Notes: generated by a model not told the origin, from the sequence alone. DNA of 64,000 nucleotides from Croceibacterium sp. TMG7-5b_MA50 (GCF_039830145.1 NZ_CP156082.1:1072001-1136000); one strand, 5' to 3'. Counted from the first letter of the stretch, positions 24,374-34,206 are shown. Numbers and translations are program-made.

Positions 24374-25887
24374 GCAGCATCCAGCTCTTGATCAGATCGC
24401 GCCGAGGCATTCGCGGCGCGCAGCAGCACCTCCTCGCTCGCCTCGGCAGCGGGAAGGTCCGCGGTGATGCGGCCCTGCGCCATGACCAGGATGCGGTCCG
24501 CAAAGGTGGTCGCTTCCACCACGTCGGAAGTCGAGAAGATCACGGCGACATCCTGCGCGCAAAGATCGCGCATCCTGCTGAAGATCTCCGCCCGCGCGCC
24601 CACGTCGACCCCGCGACCCGGTTCGTCGAGCAGCAATACCCGCGGTCCCGGCAGCAAGGAACGCCCGATCAGCACCTTCTGCTGGTTGCCGCCGGACAGG
24701 GCGCCGATCGGCGTGGCGGCGGACGGCGCCTTGACGGCCATGGTCCGCATCATCGGGGTAATCGTTTCATGTTCCGCCTGCCGGGACACCAGCCCCAGGC
24801 GGCGAAGACGGTCCAGCACCGAGACGGACAGGTTCTGACCCACTGCCAGATTGCCGAACAGGCCTTCCGCCTTGCGATCCTCCGGCACGAGCTGGACGCC
24901 ATGCTCCAATCGCGCATGGAGCGGCAGCCGATCGATCGCGGTGCCATCGACCCGGATGCTGCCCGACGAGGGCCGCGCACCGCAGATCGCCTCGAACAGC
25001 TCGCTGCGGCCGGCGCCGAGCAGGCCGTAGATCGCGGTGAGCTCTCCCGCCCGTGCCTCCATGTCCAGCCCATCGACCGCAAGGGCTCCGCTAGCGCGGC
25101 GCACCTTCAGGTTGGCGATGGACAGCATGGTCCGGCCTGGCGTGCCGCTCGCATGCGGGCGCGGCGTGCCTTCCGACCCCATCATGTGCTGGATGATCCA
25201 CGGGATCGAGAACTCGCCCCGGTCGGCATAGGCAACCCGGCGTCCGTCCCGCAGGATGGTGACGTGGTCGCCGATCCGCTCGATCTCCTGCATGCGGTGG
25301 GAAATGTAGATGATGGCAACGCCGGCGTTCTTCAGTTCCGCGATGACGGCGAACAATTGCTCGATCTCCGCGGCACTGAGCGCGGAGCTCGGCTCGTCCA
25401 GGATGAGGGTAGACACGTCGCGTGACAGGGCGCGGGCGATCTCCACCACCTGCTGTTCGCCGATGCTGAGCGCATGGACCGGTGTGTCGGGGTCGATGCG
25501 CGCACCCAGGCGGCCCAGGATCTCCACGGCGCGTGCCCGTTCCGCCCGATGATCGAGCATGCGCCCGCTGTTGACGCTGCGGTCCAGGAAGATGTTCTGC
25601 GTCACCGTCAGGTTCGGGCACAGGCTGAGTTCCTGATGCACGATGCCAATCCCGTGCGCCGCCGCGTCGGCGATCGATCGCAGAACCACCGGTTGCCCAT
25701 CGATCGACAGCGTGCCGCCGTCACACGTCTCCACTCCGGCGACGATGCGCATGAGGGTGGACTTGCCGGCGCCATTCTCCCCGATCAGCACGTTCACCGC
25801 GCCGGCATGGGCGTCGAAGTCGACGTCATCGAGCGCCCGAATGACTCCGTAGCGCTTGATTATGTTGCGTGCCGCGACCCTGATCAT
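24370..25887 (-). CDS. ribose-type ABC transporter ATPase (two ABC domains)
   Basis: A 505-residue fused double ATPase like RbsA/MglA. The first domain has GENGAGKST and the signature LSIGEQQVVEIARALS with Walker B LILDEPSSAL. The second has a degenerate P-loop GLLGAGRSE and signature LSGGNQQKV, as usual for this family. Overlaps DUF2291 upstream and the permease downstream by 4 bases each. Confidence 0.96.
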   Translation of the reverse strand: MIRVAARNIIKRYGVIRALDDVDFDAHAGAVNVLIGENGAGKSTLMRIVAGVETCDGGTLSIDGQPVVLRSIADAAAHGIGIVHQELSLCPNLTVTQNIFLDRSVNSGRMLDHRAERARAVEILGRLGARIDPDTPVHALSIGEQQVVEIARALSRDVSTLILDEPSSALSAAEIEQLFAVIAELKNAGVAIIYISHRMQEIERIGDHVTILRDGRRVAYADRGEFSIPWIIQHMMGSEGTPRPHASGTPGRTMLSIANLKVRRASGALAVDGLDMEARAGELTAIYGLLGAGRSELFEAICGARPSSGSIRVDGTAIDRLPLHARLEHGVQLVPEDRKAEGLFGNLAVGQNLSVSVLDRLRRLGLVSRQAEHETITPMMRTMAVKAPSAATPIGALSGGNQQKVLIGRSLLPGPRVLLLDEPGRGVDVGARAEIFSRMRDLCAQDVAVIFSTSDVVEATTFADRILVMAQGRITADLPAAEASEEVLLRAANASARSDQELDAA

Positions 25888-26513
25888 TGGATCGCCAACT
25901 GGATCGGAGTGACCACAGGCGGCTCCACCCCGCCGTTGGCGCTGACCGTGCCAACGAAGGTGACCCGATCGCCTACTGCCACCCGGCTCAGCGTGGGTTC
26001 GAGCCGCTGAAGCGCGGCATCGGTCAGCGCCATGCCGGCTTTGGCGAAGCTGATCTGATCTGGGAAGCCATCAAAGGTGATGGACGGCATGGCATCACGG
26101 ATGGTGCTGCCGGATACCACGGGCCCGGTCTGGATCAGCACCGGCCCGGAGGCGGCCTGCACTTCCATCCGGCCGCGCGGACCATCCCGATCGATCCTGC
26201 GGACCACACCGGTGCCGCGGACGGCGAAAGTCCATGGCGACCCCTCGCCCGCGCGGTTGCCGCGGCTCTCGCCCAGCTCGTCCAGCGGCCCGCCAAGCCG
26301 ATCCAGCGGGATCGCCCGTGCGCCAAGCTCCTGCTCGACCCGGGTGGGCCATGTCTCTGCCATGAACCGTGCAAGGTCAAACGCACCGCTGTCCCGCGCG
26401 CGCACCGCGGCCACCTCGTCCAGCGGCACGACGGTGCAGCCGGCCAGCGGCACCAGCAGCCCCGCGATGGCGACGCCCCGCCATACCCCTTGCGCTATGC
26501 AGGTAATCCGCAC
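25884..26513 (-). CDS. DUF2291 family lipoprotein, transporter-associated
   Basis: A 209-residue protein with a lipoprotein signal ending PLAGC and then TVVPLDEV, the conserved opening of DUF2291 mature proteins. DUF2291 genes are known next to ribose-type ABC systems, but their role is not established. The GTG start is preferred since GAGAGGA lies six bases ahead; a second GTG five codons upstream is possible. It is the first gene of the operon and overlaps the ATPase gene by 4 bases. A periplasmic accessory role in sugar uptake is inferred from context. Confidence 0.8.
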   Translation of the reverse strand: MRITCIAQGVWRGVAIAGLLVPLAGCTVVPLDEVAAVRARDSGAFDLARFMAETWPTRVEQELGARAIPLDRLGGPLDELGESRGNRAGEGSPWTFAVRGTGVVRRIDRDGPRGRMEVQAASGPVLIQTGPVVSGSTIRDAMPSITFDGFPDQISFAKAGMALTDAALQRLEPTLSRVAVGDRVTFVGTVSANGGVEPPVVTPIQLAIQ

Positions 26514-26590
26514 CAACGATCCTCTCACCTACGCATGGCTCTGCGGCCATGTTGTCGTCGGCCAGAAAGCTAGGCGGCGGCGACAGCCCA

Positions 26591-26610
26591 TGTCAAACGG
26601 TCGTTTGTCA
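26591..26610. promoter_or_regulatory. inverted repeat in the ABC/TonB receptor divergent region
   Basis: CAAACG-GT-CGTTTG (26594-26607) is a perfect six-base-arm palindrome, flanked by direct TGTCA words (TGTCAAACGGTCGTTTGTCA). It lies 80 bases before the DUF2291 start and 190 before the TonB receptor start, a natural place for an operator controlling both. The in-operon DeoR protein is the obvious candidate to bind it. The rest of this 288-base gap shows no further gene. Confidence 0.45.
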
Positions 26611-26801
26611 ATTTCTTCGAACGTCTGCCCCCGCATGGTGTAGCGCAACAGCCGCAATCACCGTCGAGCATGAACACATTGACCGCTCGCTCAACCCGCA
26701 AGCTCGGATGTACCGTGTTTTCGCTTGCTTTCGCTTGGTTGTGGTGGAAAACAAATCAGACGCAAACGCCAGATTTGCGCTCGACCAGGGAAAGGTTTGC
26801 C

Positions 26802-29675
26802 ATGAATTCTCCCGAAACCGTACGTGCGTGCGTCCGGCTTGCACCCCTTCGTGCCACGCTGCTGGCGGGTGCCAGCATGCTTCTTGCCATTCCCGCCGCC
26901 GCGCAGGACGCAACCCTGCCGGACCAGACAGCGATCGTGCCCGGCGGTGTCGAGGGAGACGACGAGATCGTCGTCACCGGCTTCCGCAGCAGCCTTGCCC
27001 GCGCGCTGGAGATCAAGCGCGAGAGCACCGGTGTTGTCGACACGATCGTGGCGGAAGACATCGCCAAGTTCCCCGACAACAACCTGGCCGAATCGATTCA
27101 GCGTGTGCCGGGCATCGCCATCTCGCGCGACCAGGGACAGGGTCGCTCGATCTCCGTCCGCGGCCTTGGCGGCGACTTCACCGCCACTCGCATCAACGGC
27201 ATGGAGAGCCAGGCCACGACCGACGGCTATAACGGTGCGAACCGGTCGCGCGGGTTCGACTTCAACGTCTTTGCATCCGAACTGTTCAGCCAGATCGACG
27301 TGCGCAAGACCGCCTCCGCCGACCTGCCGGAAGGTTCGCTGGGCGCCACGGTGGATCTCACCACGTCCCGTCCGCTCAGCTTCAACGAGACGGTGGTCAC
27401 CCTGTCGGCGCAGGCCGGCTACAACGATCAGGCCGACAAGCTGGACCCGCGCCTGGCCGCGGTGTTCGCCACGCAGAACAGCAGCGGCACGATCGGCGCG
27501 CTGGTCTCCGCCTCTTACTCCATCGCGTCCGGCAACTTCCAGCAGAGCAATTCGGGTGACTGGAACCAGGGCATCGGCGATGGCGGGTTCTGCAATCCGG
27601 TGGCGCGGCCGACGCCCTGTGCCGGGACGAACATCGCAGTCTACAACCAATTGCAGAACCCGGCGGTCTACAACCCCCGCTTCCCGCGCTACGTCCAGGG
27701 CGTGGGCGAGACGGAGCGGCTTGGCCTGACTGGCAGCCTGCAATGGCAGCCGAGCGACGAGACCAACCTTGTGCTCGACGTGCTGTATTCAAAGTTCGAC
27801 GTCCGGCGTGACGACTGGGCGCTGGAGCCGATCGGCTTCAGCCGCGCCGCTTCGCAAGGCGGCAAGCCGGAATCAATCGTGCGCGACGGCGTGATAGATG
27901 ACACCAACTCCCTGGTTTACGGGCTGTTCGACAATGTCGATCTGCGTTCCGAACATAACCGCGACAACTTCACGACGGAATTCATCCAGGGCACGCTGGC
28001 GGGCGAGCACGAGTTCAGCGACCGCTTTTCCGTTCGCGGGCTGGTTGGCCACTCCCGGTCCGACTTCGACAACTTCATGGACCTGTCGACGCAGATCGAC
28101 TCGTTCAACGTCGACAACTTCTCCTATGACCTGAGGCCGCTGGGGCAGACGGCGCCGGCGATTAATTGGGGTATCGACGTCACCAACCCCGCCAGCTGGT
28201 ACTTCGGTCCGCGTGTGACGCAGCCCGACGGCACCGGTGCGACCGGGCCGGAGATCCGGCTGCGGCCGAACTACATCCAGAACCGCAACACCACCGCCCG
28301 CGCCGATGCCAGCTTCGCGGCGAGCGATGCGGTGAAGCTGACGGCCGGGGCGGAGTACAAGCAGTACAAGTTCGCCTCGCAAGCTCTGCGCTACGTGGAG
28401 GGAGAGGCGAATTTCCCGGCGATCCCGGCTGGCTACGACATCCAGGCGTTGACCCAGCCGTTCTGCGGGTTTGAAAACTTCGACATGCCTGACGGCAACA
28501 CCAAGTGCTGGGTATCGCCGAACATCGATGCCTATGACGAAGCGTACAACATCTTCGGCAACCAGGGCCGCACATTGCTGTCGAGCACCGTCGCGGCCGC
28601 GCGGGGCGACAATCGTGCCGTGACCGAGCGCGACTGGTCGTTCTACGGCATGGCCGCGCTTGACACGGAGGTGGGCGGCATGCGGCTGCGCGGCAATATC
28701 GGCGGGCGCTACGTCATCACGCGTCAGCGATCGAACTTCCTCACCACCGTGCCGGCCAGCGTCTCGCCGACCGGTGTTGTCCCTACCGAAGTCGTGCGCA
28801 CCTACCGCAACTTCTTGCCCTCCGTGAACGTTGTGCTGGAGCCGACCGACGATCTGGTTGTGCGGTTCGCGGCGGCCAAGACGATGTCCCGCCCGCCGCT
28901 GGGCAACCTGGCCGGCGCGACCACCGTCAGCGTGTCCGGCGGCTCCCGCACGGTCAACACCGGCAACCCGTTCCTGGAACCGTTCAAGTCGAACAATCTC
29001 GACCTGTCGGTGGAATGGTACCCGTCTGCCGGATCGATCGTGTCGGTCGGCGTCTTTTACAAGGACATCAGCACCTACATTCAGTCGAACACTCTGACGG
29101 CGCCCTACTCCACCACCGGCCTGCCGGCGGAACTGCTGGCCGGGACCAATGTGACGCCCGACACCGACTTCGTCATCACCAGCGTGGTGAATACCGATGG
29201 CGGGCCGCTGAAGGGCGTGGAGATCAACCTGCAGCAGCAGCTCGACTTCCTGCCGGGCGCGCTGGACGGCTTCGGCGTTCTGGCGAACTACACCTACGTC
29301 GATTCGACCATCGAGTATCAGGCGGGAACCAGCTTCGTGACCGCGACGCTGCTGAACCTGTCGAAGAACTCCCTCAACGGCACACTCTATTACGAGAAGG
29401 AAGGTTTCCAGGCGCGCGTTTCCGCCAACTTCCGCGACAAGTACCTGACCGGCGTCCCGGCCGCCTTCAATCAGGATGTCGCTGGTACGCGTGCCGCGAC
29501 CTATGTGGACGCATCGGTTTCGTATGACCTGAACGAGAACGTCACGATCAGCGCCGACGCCATCAACCTGACCAACCAGGCCGACGTGCAATACAGCGAT
29601 TCCCGCGCGGACCGCTGGGTCAATTACCGTCTGAACGGTCGACAGTTCTACCTGGGTGTCCGCACCCGGTTCTGA
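26802..29675 (+). CDS. TonB-dependent receptor (Xanthomonas/Caulobacter type)
   Basis: A 957-residue outer-membrane transporter. Signal peptide to about AIPAAAQ; a plug with DEIVVTGFRSSLARALEIKR, a FPDNNLAESIQRVPGIAISRDQ-like segment and RGLGGDFTATRINGM; then a beta barrel ending in YLGVRTRF with the terminal phenylalanine needed for insertion. The N-terminal pattern is that of the TonB-Xanth-Caul subfamily, which mostly carries oligosaccharides. GGGAAAGG precedes the ATG by six bases. It is divergent from the ABC operon and probably feeds it. Substrate unknown. Confidence 0.95.
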   Translation: MNSPETVRACVRLAPLRATLLAGASMLLAIPAAAQDATLPDQTAIVPGGVEGDDEIVVTGFRSSLARALEIKRESTGVVDTIVAEDIAKFPDNNLAESIQRVPGIAISRDQGQGRSISVRGLGGDFTATRINGMESQATTDGYNGANRSRGFDFNVFASELFSQIDVRKTASADLPEGSLGATVDLTTSRPLSFNETVVTLSAQAGYNDQADKLDPRLAAVFATQNSSGTIGALVSASYSIASGNFQQSNSGDWNQGIGDGGFCNPVARPTPCAGTNIAVYNQLQNPAVYNPRFPRYVQGVGETERLGLTGSLQWQPSDETNLVLDVLYSKFDVRRDDWALEPIGFSRAASQGGKPESIVRDGVIDDTNSLVYGLFDNVDLRSEHNRDNFTTEFIQGTLAGEHEFSDRFSVRGLVGHSRSDFDNFMDLSTQIDSFNVDNFSYDLRPLGQTAPAINWGIDVTNPASWYFGPRVTQPDGTGATGPEIRLRPNYIQNRNTTARADASFAASDAVKLTAGAEYKQYKFASQALRYVEGEANFPAIPAGYDIQALTQPFCGFENFDMPDGNTKCWVSPNIDAYDEAYNIFGNQGRTLLSSTVAAARGDNRAVTERDWSFYGMAALDTEVGGMRLRGNIGGRYVITRQRSNFLTTVPASVSPTGVVPTEVVRTYRNFLPSVNVVLEPTDDLVVRFAAAKTMSRPPLGNLAGATTVSVSGGSRTVNTGNPFLEPFKSNNLDLSVEWYPSAGSIVSVGVFYKDISTYIQSNTLTAPYSTTGLPAELLAGTNVTPDTDFVITSVVNTDGGPLKGVEINLQQQLDFLPGALDGFGVLANYTYVDSTIEYQAGTSFVTATLLNLSKNSLNGTLYYEKEGFQARVSANFRDKYLTGVPAAFNQDVAGTRAATYVDASVSYDLNENVTISADAINLTNQADVQYSDSRADRWVNYRLNGRQFYLGVRTRF

Positions 29676-29693
29676 CCGGCGCGAGTCCATCAG

Positions 29694-29743
29694 CCATCAG
29701 GGTTGCGAAGCCGGCGTCCCCGCCATAGGCGCAACCCTGATGG
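29694..29743 (+). promoter_or_regulatory. long hairpin covering the argJ start codon
   Basis: A perfect 14-base inverted repeat (CCATCAGGGTTGCG and its complement) encloses 22 bases, beginning 18 bases after the TonB receptor stop. Its right arm contains the argJ ATG. As a terminator it lacks a T-run; as RNA it would hide the argJ start. Confidence 0.55.
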
Positions 29744-30966
29744 ATCTGTCCCGCTCCCCCCTCGCCCAGCCATTCCCGGCCATCCCGCCCATCGCCGGCG
29801 TCACCCTGCGCGTGGCGCGGGCGCGGTACAAGGATTGGGATCGCGCCGACTTGACCTATGCCGAACTGGCGCCCGGTACCGCGGTGGCGGGCGTCTTCAC
29901 CAGGAATGTGTGCTGTTCCAGTGAAGTGGAACTGGGACGGGAGAATGTGCGTGAGGGGTCGGCCCGCGCGCTGATCGTGAATGCCGGCAATTCCAACGCC
30001 TTCACCGGCTATCGCGGACGCGAGGCGGTGGATGCGATCATGGCGCAGGTCGCAGGGCATCTCGGCTGCGCGCCGCGTGAGGTCTTCGTGTCATCCACCG
30101 GCGTCATTGGGGTGCCCCTGCCGCAGGACAAGGCGCGTGCGGGCGTGACCGAGGCACTCTCCGCACCTGCCTGCTCCTGGGAAGAAGCAGCGCTAACCAT
30201 CGGAACGACCGACACTTTCGCCAAGGGAGCGGTCGCACAGGCGGTGATCGGCGGCCGCACGGTGACGCTGGCCGGGATCATCAAGGGCAGCGGCATGATC
30301 GCGCCCGACATGGCCACCATGCTGGGCTACATCTTCACCGATGCGGCGGTCTCGCCGGCCTTCCTGCAACAAGCATTGAGCAGCGCGAACGAGCGTACCT
30401 TCAGCTGCATCACGGTGGATAGCGACACCTCCACAAGTGATACGGTGCTGGCCTTCGCCACTGGGCAGGCGGGCAACGCACCGCTGACCGGGTGGGATGA
30501 TGCCGGGGCCGACGCCTTTGCCGCGGCGCTGCATGACATCTGCCGGCAACTCGCCTTGCTGGTGGTCCGCGACGGGGAAGGTGCGCAGAAGCTGATAGAG
30601 GTCCGGGTGACCGGGGCCGTCAGCGACGAGAGTGCCCGACGCGTAGGTCTCGCCATCGCCAATTCGCCGTTGGTAAAGACGGCGATCGCAGGGGAGGACG
30701 CCAATTGGGGCCGGGTCGTCATGGCCGTCGGCAAGGCGGGCGAGCCTGCTGACCGCGACAGGCTGTCGATCGGCTTCGGTGGACACTGGACAGCGCGAGA
30801 TGGCCAGCCCGTTGCCAATTACGACGAAGGGCCGGTGGCGGACCATCTGCGCGGACGGGAGATCGCAGTGGCGGTGGACCTCGGCCTTGGCGACGGACAG
30901 GCCATCGTGTGGACCTGCGATCTCACCCACGGCTACATCGCCATCAATGCGGATTACCGATCATGA
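29740..30966 (+). CDS. argJ: bifunctional ornithine acetyltransferase/N-acetylglutamate synthase
   Basis: A 408-residue ArgJ, which moves the acetyl group from N-acetylornithine to glutamate in arginine synthesis. The self-cleavage site is in APDMATMLGY, with nucleophile Thr193, and KGSGMIAPDMATM is the family signature. The chosen ATG gives MDLSRSPLAQPFPAIPP, equivalent to the usual M-SPLAP-FP-LPP start; an upstream frame of 28 codons is non-coding. The start is inside a strong hairpin. Its stop overlaps the next gene by ATGA. Confidence 0.96.
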   Translation: MDLSRSPLAQPFPAIPPIAGVTLRVARARYKDWDRADLTYAELAPGTAVAGVFTRNVCCSSEVELGRENVREGSARALIVNAGNSNAFTGYRGREAVDAIMAQVAGHLGCAPREVFVSSTGVIGVPLPQDKARAGVTEALSAPACSWEEAALTIGTTDTFAKGAVAQAVIGGRTVTLAGIIKGSGMIAPDMATMLGYIFTDAAVSPAFLQQALSSANERTFSCITVDSDTSTSDTVLAFATGQAGNAPLTGWDDAGADAFAAALHDICRQLALLVVRDGEGAQKLIEVRVTGAVSDESARRVGLAIANSPLVKTAIAGEDANWGRVVMAVGKAGEPADRDRLSIGFGGHWTARDGQPVANYDEGPVADHLRGREIAVAVDLGLGDGQAIVWTCDLTHGYIAINADYRS

Positions 30967-31760
30967 GCATGCTTGACCGCGAGATCCTGGCCTTGTGCCG
31001 GGACGTTACCAGCCGCATCATCCTGCCGCGGTACCAGAACCTGCAGGCTGGCGAGGTGGAGGACAAGGGCGGCAACGACCCGGTCACCATCGCCGATCGG
31101 GAGGCGGAGATCGCCCTGTTCGAAGGGCTGGCCAAGCTGGAGCCCGGCATCGGCCATGTCGGGGAGGAAGGCGCCTTCGCCGATCAGGCGGTAATGGAAC
31201 AGTTGCGCGGCCCGTGCTGGATCGTGGATCCGATCGACGGCACGCGCAACTTCGCCGCCGGGCAGCCGCCCTTCGGCATCATGATCGCGCGGGCCGACGG
31301 CGGCTTGGTGCAATCGGGCTGGATCTTCGACTGCCTGACCGAACGCTTCTGCGCCGCGCACAGGGGCGCCGGCGCCTTCGTCGATGGGGAGCGGATCACC
31401 GCGCAGACCACCGGGGCCGAAGTGCCGGTTGCAGCGATCAGCCTGATCTTCCTCGACGATGCGCACCGGCAACGCGTGCTGGACGGGCTGGGGCCGCATT
31501 ATACGCTGGCCGACATCCCCTATTGCGCGGCGGAGCAATATCCGCGTCTTGCCCTGGGCGTGAACGATGTGTCGATCTTCGAACGGACGCTCGCCTGGGA
31601 TCATGCCGCCGGCACCCTGTGGCTGGAAGAAGCTGGCGGCAAGGCCGCGCGCAATGATGGCTCACCCTACCGCGTGGACGAATGGGATCGCCGTGGCCTG
31701 ATCGCCGCCGCCAGCCCGGCCATATGGCAGGTGATGGCCGATCGCTTAAACGTCCTGTGA
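30963..31760 (+). CDS. inositol monophosphatase family protein, possibly histidinol-phosphatase
   Basis: A 265-residue member of the lithium-sensitive phosphatase family. Metal-binding motifs are GHVGEEGAF, WIVDPIDGTRNF and AWDHAAGTLWLEEAGG. In Alphaproteobacteria, homologues of this subgroup act as histidinol-phosphatase (HisN), the last-but-one histidine step, but inositol-phosphatase activity cannot be excluded. The ATG overlaps the argJ stop, so amino-acid synthesis is supported by context. Confidence 0.87.
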   Translation: MSMLDREILALCRDVTSRIILPRYQNLQAGEVEDKGGNDPVTIADREAEIALFEGLAKLEPGIGHVGEEGAFADQAVMEQLRGPCWIVDPIDGTRNFAAGQPPFGIMIARADGGLVQSGWIFDCLTERFCAAHRGAGAFVDGERITAQTTGAEVPVAAISLIFLDDAHRQRVLDGLGPHYTLADIPYCAAEQYPRLALGVNDVSIFERTLAWDHAAGTLWLEEAGGKAARNDGSPYRVDEWDRRGLIAAASPAIWQVMADRLNVL

Positions 31761-31839
31761 CATTCGGATACCCTTTTTGCGATTGATTTGCAGGTTGGCG
31801 TGACTAGATGGTTCTTGAACGTAATACGGAATAGCGATC

Positions 31840-32601
31840 TTGACCGCCCAACAACGCCCCGCCCCACGCCCACTTACGGTGATGAGCAAGCGCCTGCTGA
31901 CGCCCAACATGCTGCGCGTAACGCTGGGTGGCGCGGGCCTCGCGGGTTTCCCGGCAGGGCAGGCCGGTGGCTACCTGAAGCTGCGCGTGCCGGCACAGGG
32001 TGGTGGCAAGCCATGCGTGCGCACCTACACGATCAGCGCGCAAGGGCAGGACGGGCTGGAGGTCGACTTCGCCCTTCATGCCGACGCACATGGCAAGGCC
32101 GGCCCGGCCACGGCCTGGGCGCTGGGCACCGACGTCGGTGACGTGCTGGAAGTGGGCGGACCGGGCGCGGCCAAGCCGCTGCCGGCGGGCCATGACTTCT
32201 ACCTGGTGGCAGGCGACATGACCTCCCTGCCCGCGATCAGCGTCAATCTGGCGGCGCTGCCTGACAATGCGCGCGGGCTGGCGGTCATCGAGATCAGCGA
32301 CACGGCCGACCGGCAGGACCTGCCCTGCCCGGCGGGCGTGGAGCTCGCCTGGCTGGTCAAGCAGCCAGGCAGCGATCCCGACCTGCTTGCCCGGACGCTG
32401 CGCAGCCGTCCGTGGCCGCAAGGTTCGGTCTACGCCTGGGCAGCATGCGAGTTTGCCGCCATGCGGGCGCTCCGGACCTATTTGCGAGACGAGCGCGGCT
32501 TGATGCCAGACCGGCTGTATATCTCGAGCTACTGGCAGGCCGGCAGCACGGAGGATCGCCATCGCGAGGTGAAGCGCGCCGATGCCGAAGGCGCCGTCTG
32601 A
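31840..32601 (+). CDS. siderophore-interacting FAD-binding protein (ViuB/YqjH type)
   Basis: A 253-residue flavoprotein that reduces ferric siderophores in the cytoplasm. PRPLTV and RLLTPNMLRVTLGG open the FAD domain; RTYTIS is the FAD-binding motif, and the SIP domain ends ISSYWQAG, typical of the family. The start is TTG with little Shine-Dalgarno; an ATG 14 codons later (MSKRLL) would drop the conserved PLTV strand. It converges with the M20 peptidase gene with no gap. Confidence 0.9.
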   Translation: MTAQQRPAPRPLTVMSKRLLTPNMLRVTLGGAGLAGFPAGQAGGYLKLRVPAQGGGKPCVRTYTISAQGQDGLEVDFALHADAHGKAGPATAWALGTDVGDVLEVGGPGAAKPLPAGHDFYLVAGDMTSLPAISVNLAALPDNARGLAVIEISDTADRQDLPCPAGVELAWLVKQPGSDPDLLARTLRSRPWPQGSVYAWAACEFAAMRALRTYLRDERGLMPDRLYISSYWQAGSTEDRHREVKRADAEGAV

Positions 32602-34206
32602 CTACTTGCCCGCTGCTTCGTAGTCGATGCCAAGCTGTTCCAGGTATGATCCGTAACGGCTTGAATCATAATAGAATGGTTCCATTAACGGGCGGTAGTC
32701 GCGCATCGCATCTGCGTTGAGGTGGATCGCCGGCTGGTCTTCCGGCCCGATCAACGGATCGTAGGTCTGCTCCGCCCCCTGCACATCGTTGAAGAACGCC
32801 TTGGCATCGCGCACCAGCTGCGGCGTCGTCATGATGTCGAGCACGGTCATCGCCACCGCCTTCGCCCCCTGCACCGCGCCCTTGTGCGCGATCGGCGTAG
32901 CCATCGCCATAGCGGCGAGCTGGTTGTGGTAGATTACGTTCGGAATGTTGGAGGGATAGCTGATGGTGATCGTCGGCACCGTCCACATGATGTCGCCGAT
33001 ATCGTCCGACCCGCCGCCAAGACCCGGCCCACGCGTCTCCGGGGTGGAGAGCGGCGTCACCTCCTTGCGCAGCGGCTCCACCGTCAGCCCGTTGTTCTGC
33101 TGGACCCTCGCGGTGAAGGCCTGGTCGGCGGCGGACCATTCCGGCATGCCCACCGCGGCGATATTGACATACGCCGCCTCTGCCAGCGGGCGGTTGCCAT
33201 AGTTCGGCGCGGCGTAGCCCAGCACCCGGCGGCTGACACTCGTGCCGGTTCCCAGGGCAGCCGCGTCGGCGATGATGTTGCCGGTTTCGTACAGCGCGCG
33301 CAGCGAGGCGAAATCCTTCTCCCGGAAGAAGTACCAGGCGCTGACCTTGTCCGGCACGATGTTCGGCTGCCGCCCGCCTTCGGTGATGATCGAGTGCGAC
33401 CGCTGCGTCAGCGGCAGGTGCTCACGCCTGAGATTCCACATCACGTCCATGGCGGTGGCGGCATCGAGCGCGCTGCGGCCAGACCATGGCATGCCGGCGG
33501 CGTGAGCGGGCTTACCGGCGAAAGTATATTCGACGGAGACCAGCGCATTCAGCCCCATGTCCCCCCATGCGGTGGTGAACCGGTCGCCGACATGAACGAA
33601 GATGGAGGCATCGACGTCGCGGAACAGGCCGGCGCGCACGTAATATGCCTTGGTCGCCAGCAGCTCCTCCGCCACACCCGGCCACACCATCAGCCGCCCG
33701 GGCAGGTCGTGGCGCTCCATCACCTGCTTGATCGCGATCGCCGCCGCGACAATCGCGGGCATGCCGCTATTGTGCCCTTCGCCGGGACCGGGCGCCCCCT
33801 CCACCATCGGCTTCACCTCGGCCGTGCCGGGCATCTGCGACAGTCCGAGCAATTGATCGATGTCGCTGCCGAGCGCGACCTTGGGCCCGCCTTCGCCCCA
33901 GCTTGCGGTGAAGGCGGTCGGGATGCCGGCAACGCCGCGCTCCACCGTGAAGCCGTGCTGTTCCAGGATGCCGGTCAGGTATTCACTGGTCCGCACCTCC
34001 TGGAAGCCGGGCTCGCCATAGGAGTAGATCTGGTCGACCATGACCTGCACCTCCTTGCGCTGCGCCTCCACGGCGGCGGCCACCTCCGCCTTCAGTTCGG
34101 CGCTGGCCTCGGCATGGGCGGGCGGCGGCAGGATGGCAGGCACGGCGGCGCACAGCGCCAGCATGGCCGTGGCATATCGGATCGAAGCGGAAAATCTGCG
34201 GCGCAT
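32602..34206 (-). CDS. M20 family amidohydrolase (AbgB-like), exported
   Basis: A 534-residue zinc amidohydrolase resembling p-aminobenzoyl-glutamate utilisation subunit B. Metal-site segments include GSDIDQLLGL, GEGHNSGMP, WPGVAEELLATK and SIFVHVGD; the dimerisation domain follows. A Sec signal ends near PAHAEA, which places it in the periplasm, unlike the E. coli enzyme. It probably cleaves an acyl-amino acid or peptide, substrate unknown. It stands alone upstream of the nusG terminator. Confidence 0.88.
   Translation of the reverse strand: MRRRFSASIRYATAMLALCAAVPAILPPPAHAEASAELKAEVAAAVEAQRKEVQVMVDQIYSYGEPGFQEVRTSEYLTGILEQHGFTVERGVAGIPTAFTASWGEGGPKVALGSDIDQLLGLSQMPGTAEVKPMVEGAPGPGEGHNSGMPAIVAAAIAIKQVMERHDLPGRLMVWPGVAEELLATKAYYVRAGLFRDVDASIFVHVGDRFTTAWGDMGLNALVSVEYTFAGKPAHAAGMPWSGRSALDAATAMDVMWNLRREHLPLTQRSHSIITEGGRQPNIVPDKVSAWYFFREKDFASLRALYETGNIIADAAALGTGTSVSRRVLGYAAPNYGNRPLAEAAYVNIAAVGMPEWSAADQAFTARVQQNNGLTVEPLRKEVTPLSTPETRGPGLGGGSDDIGDIMWTVPTITISYPSNIPNVIYHNQLAAMAMATPIAHKGAVQGAKAVAMTVLDIMTTPQLVRDAKAFFNDVQGAEQTYDPLIGPEDQPAIHLNADAMRDYRPLMEPFYYDSSRYGSYLEQLGIDYEAAGK

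Noticed and set aside
23328-24503. A long open frame fused to the front of the DeoR gene
   Set aside because: It is the shadow of the permease gene; its composition is arginine/alanine-rich and the DeoR domain starts at MMGRTPRSG with an ATGA overlap.
26670-26801. An upstream in-frame start for the TonB receptor giving 44 extra residues
   Set aside because: The extension would put a second hydrophobic segment ahead of a good signal peptide, and the strong GGGAAAGG site is matched to the ATG at 26802.
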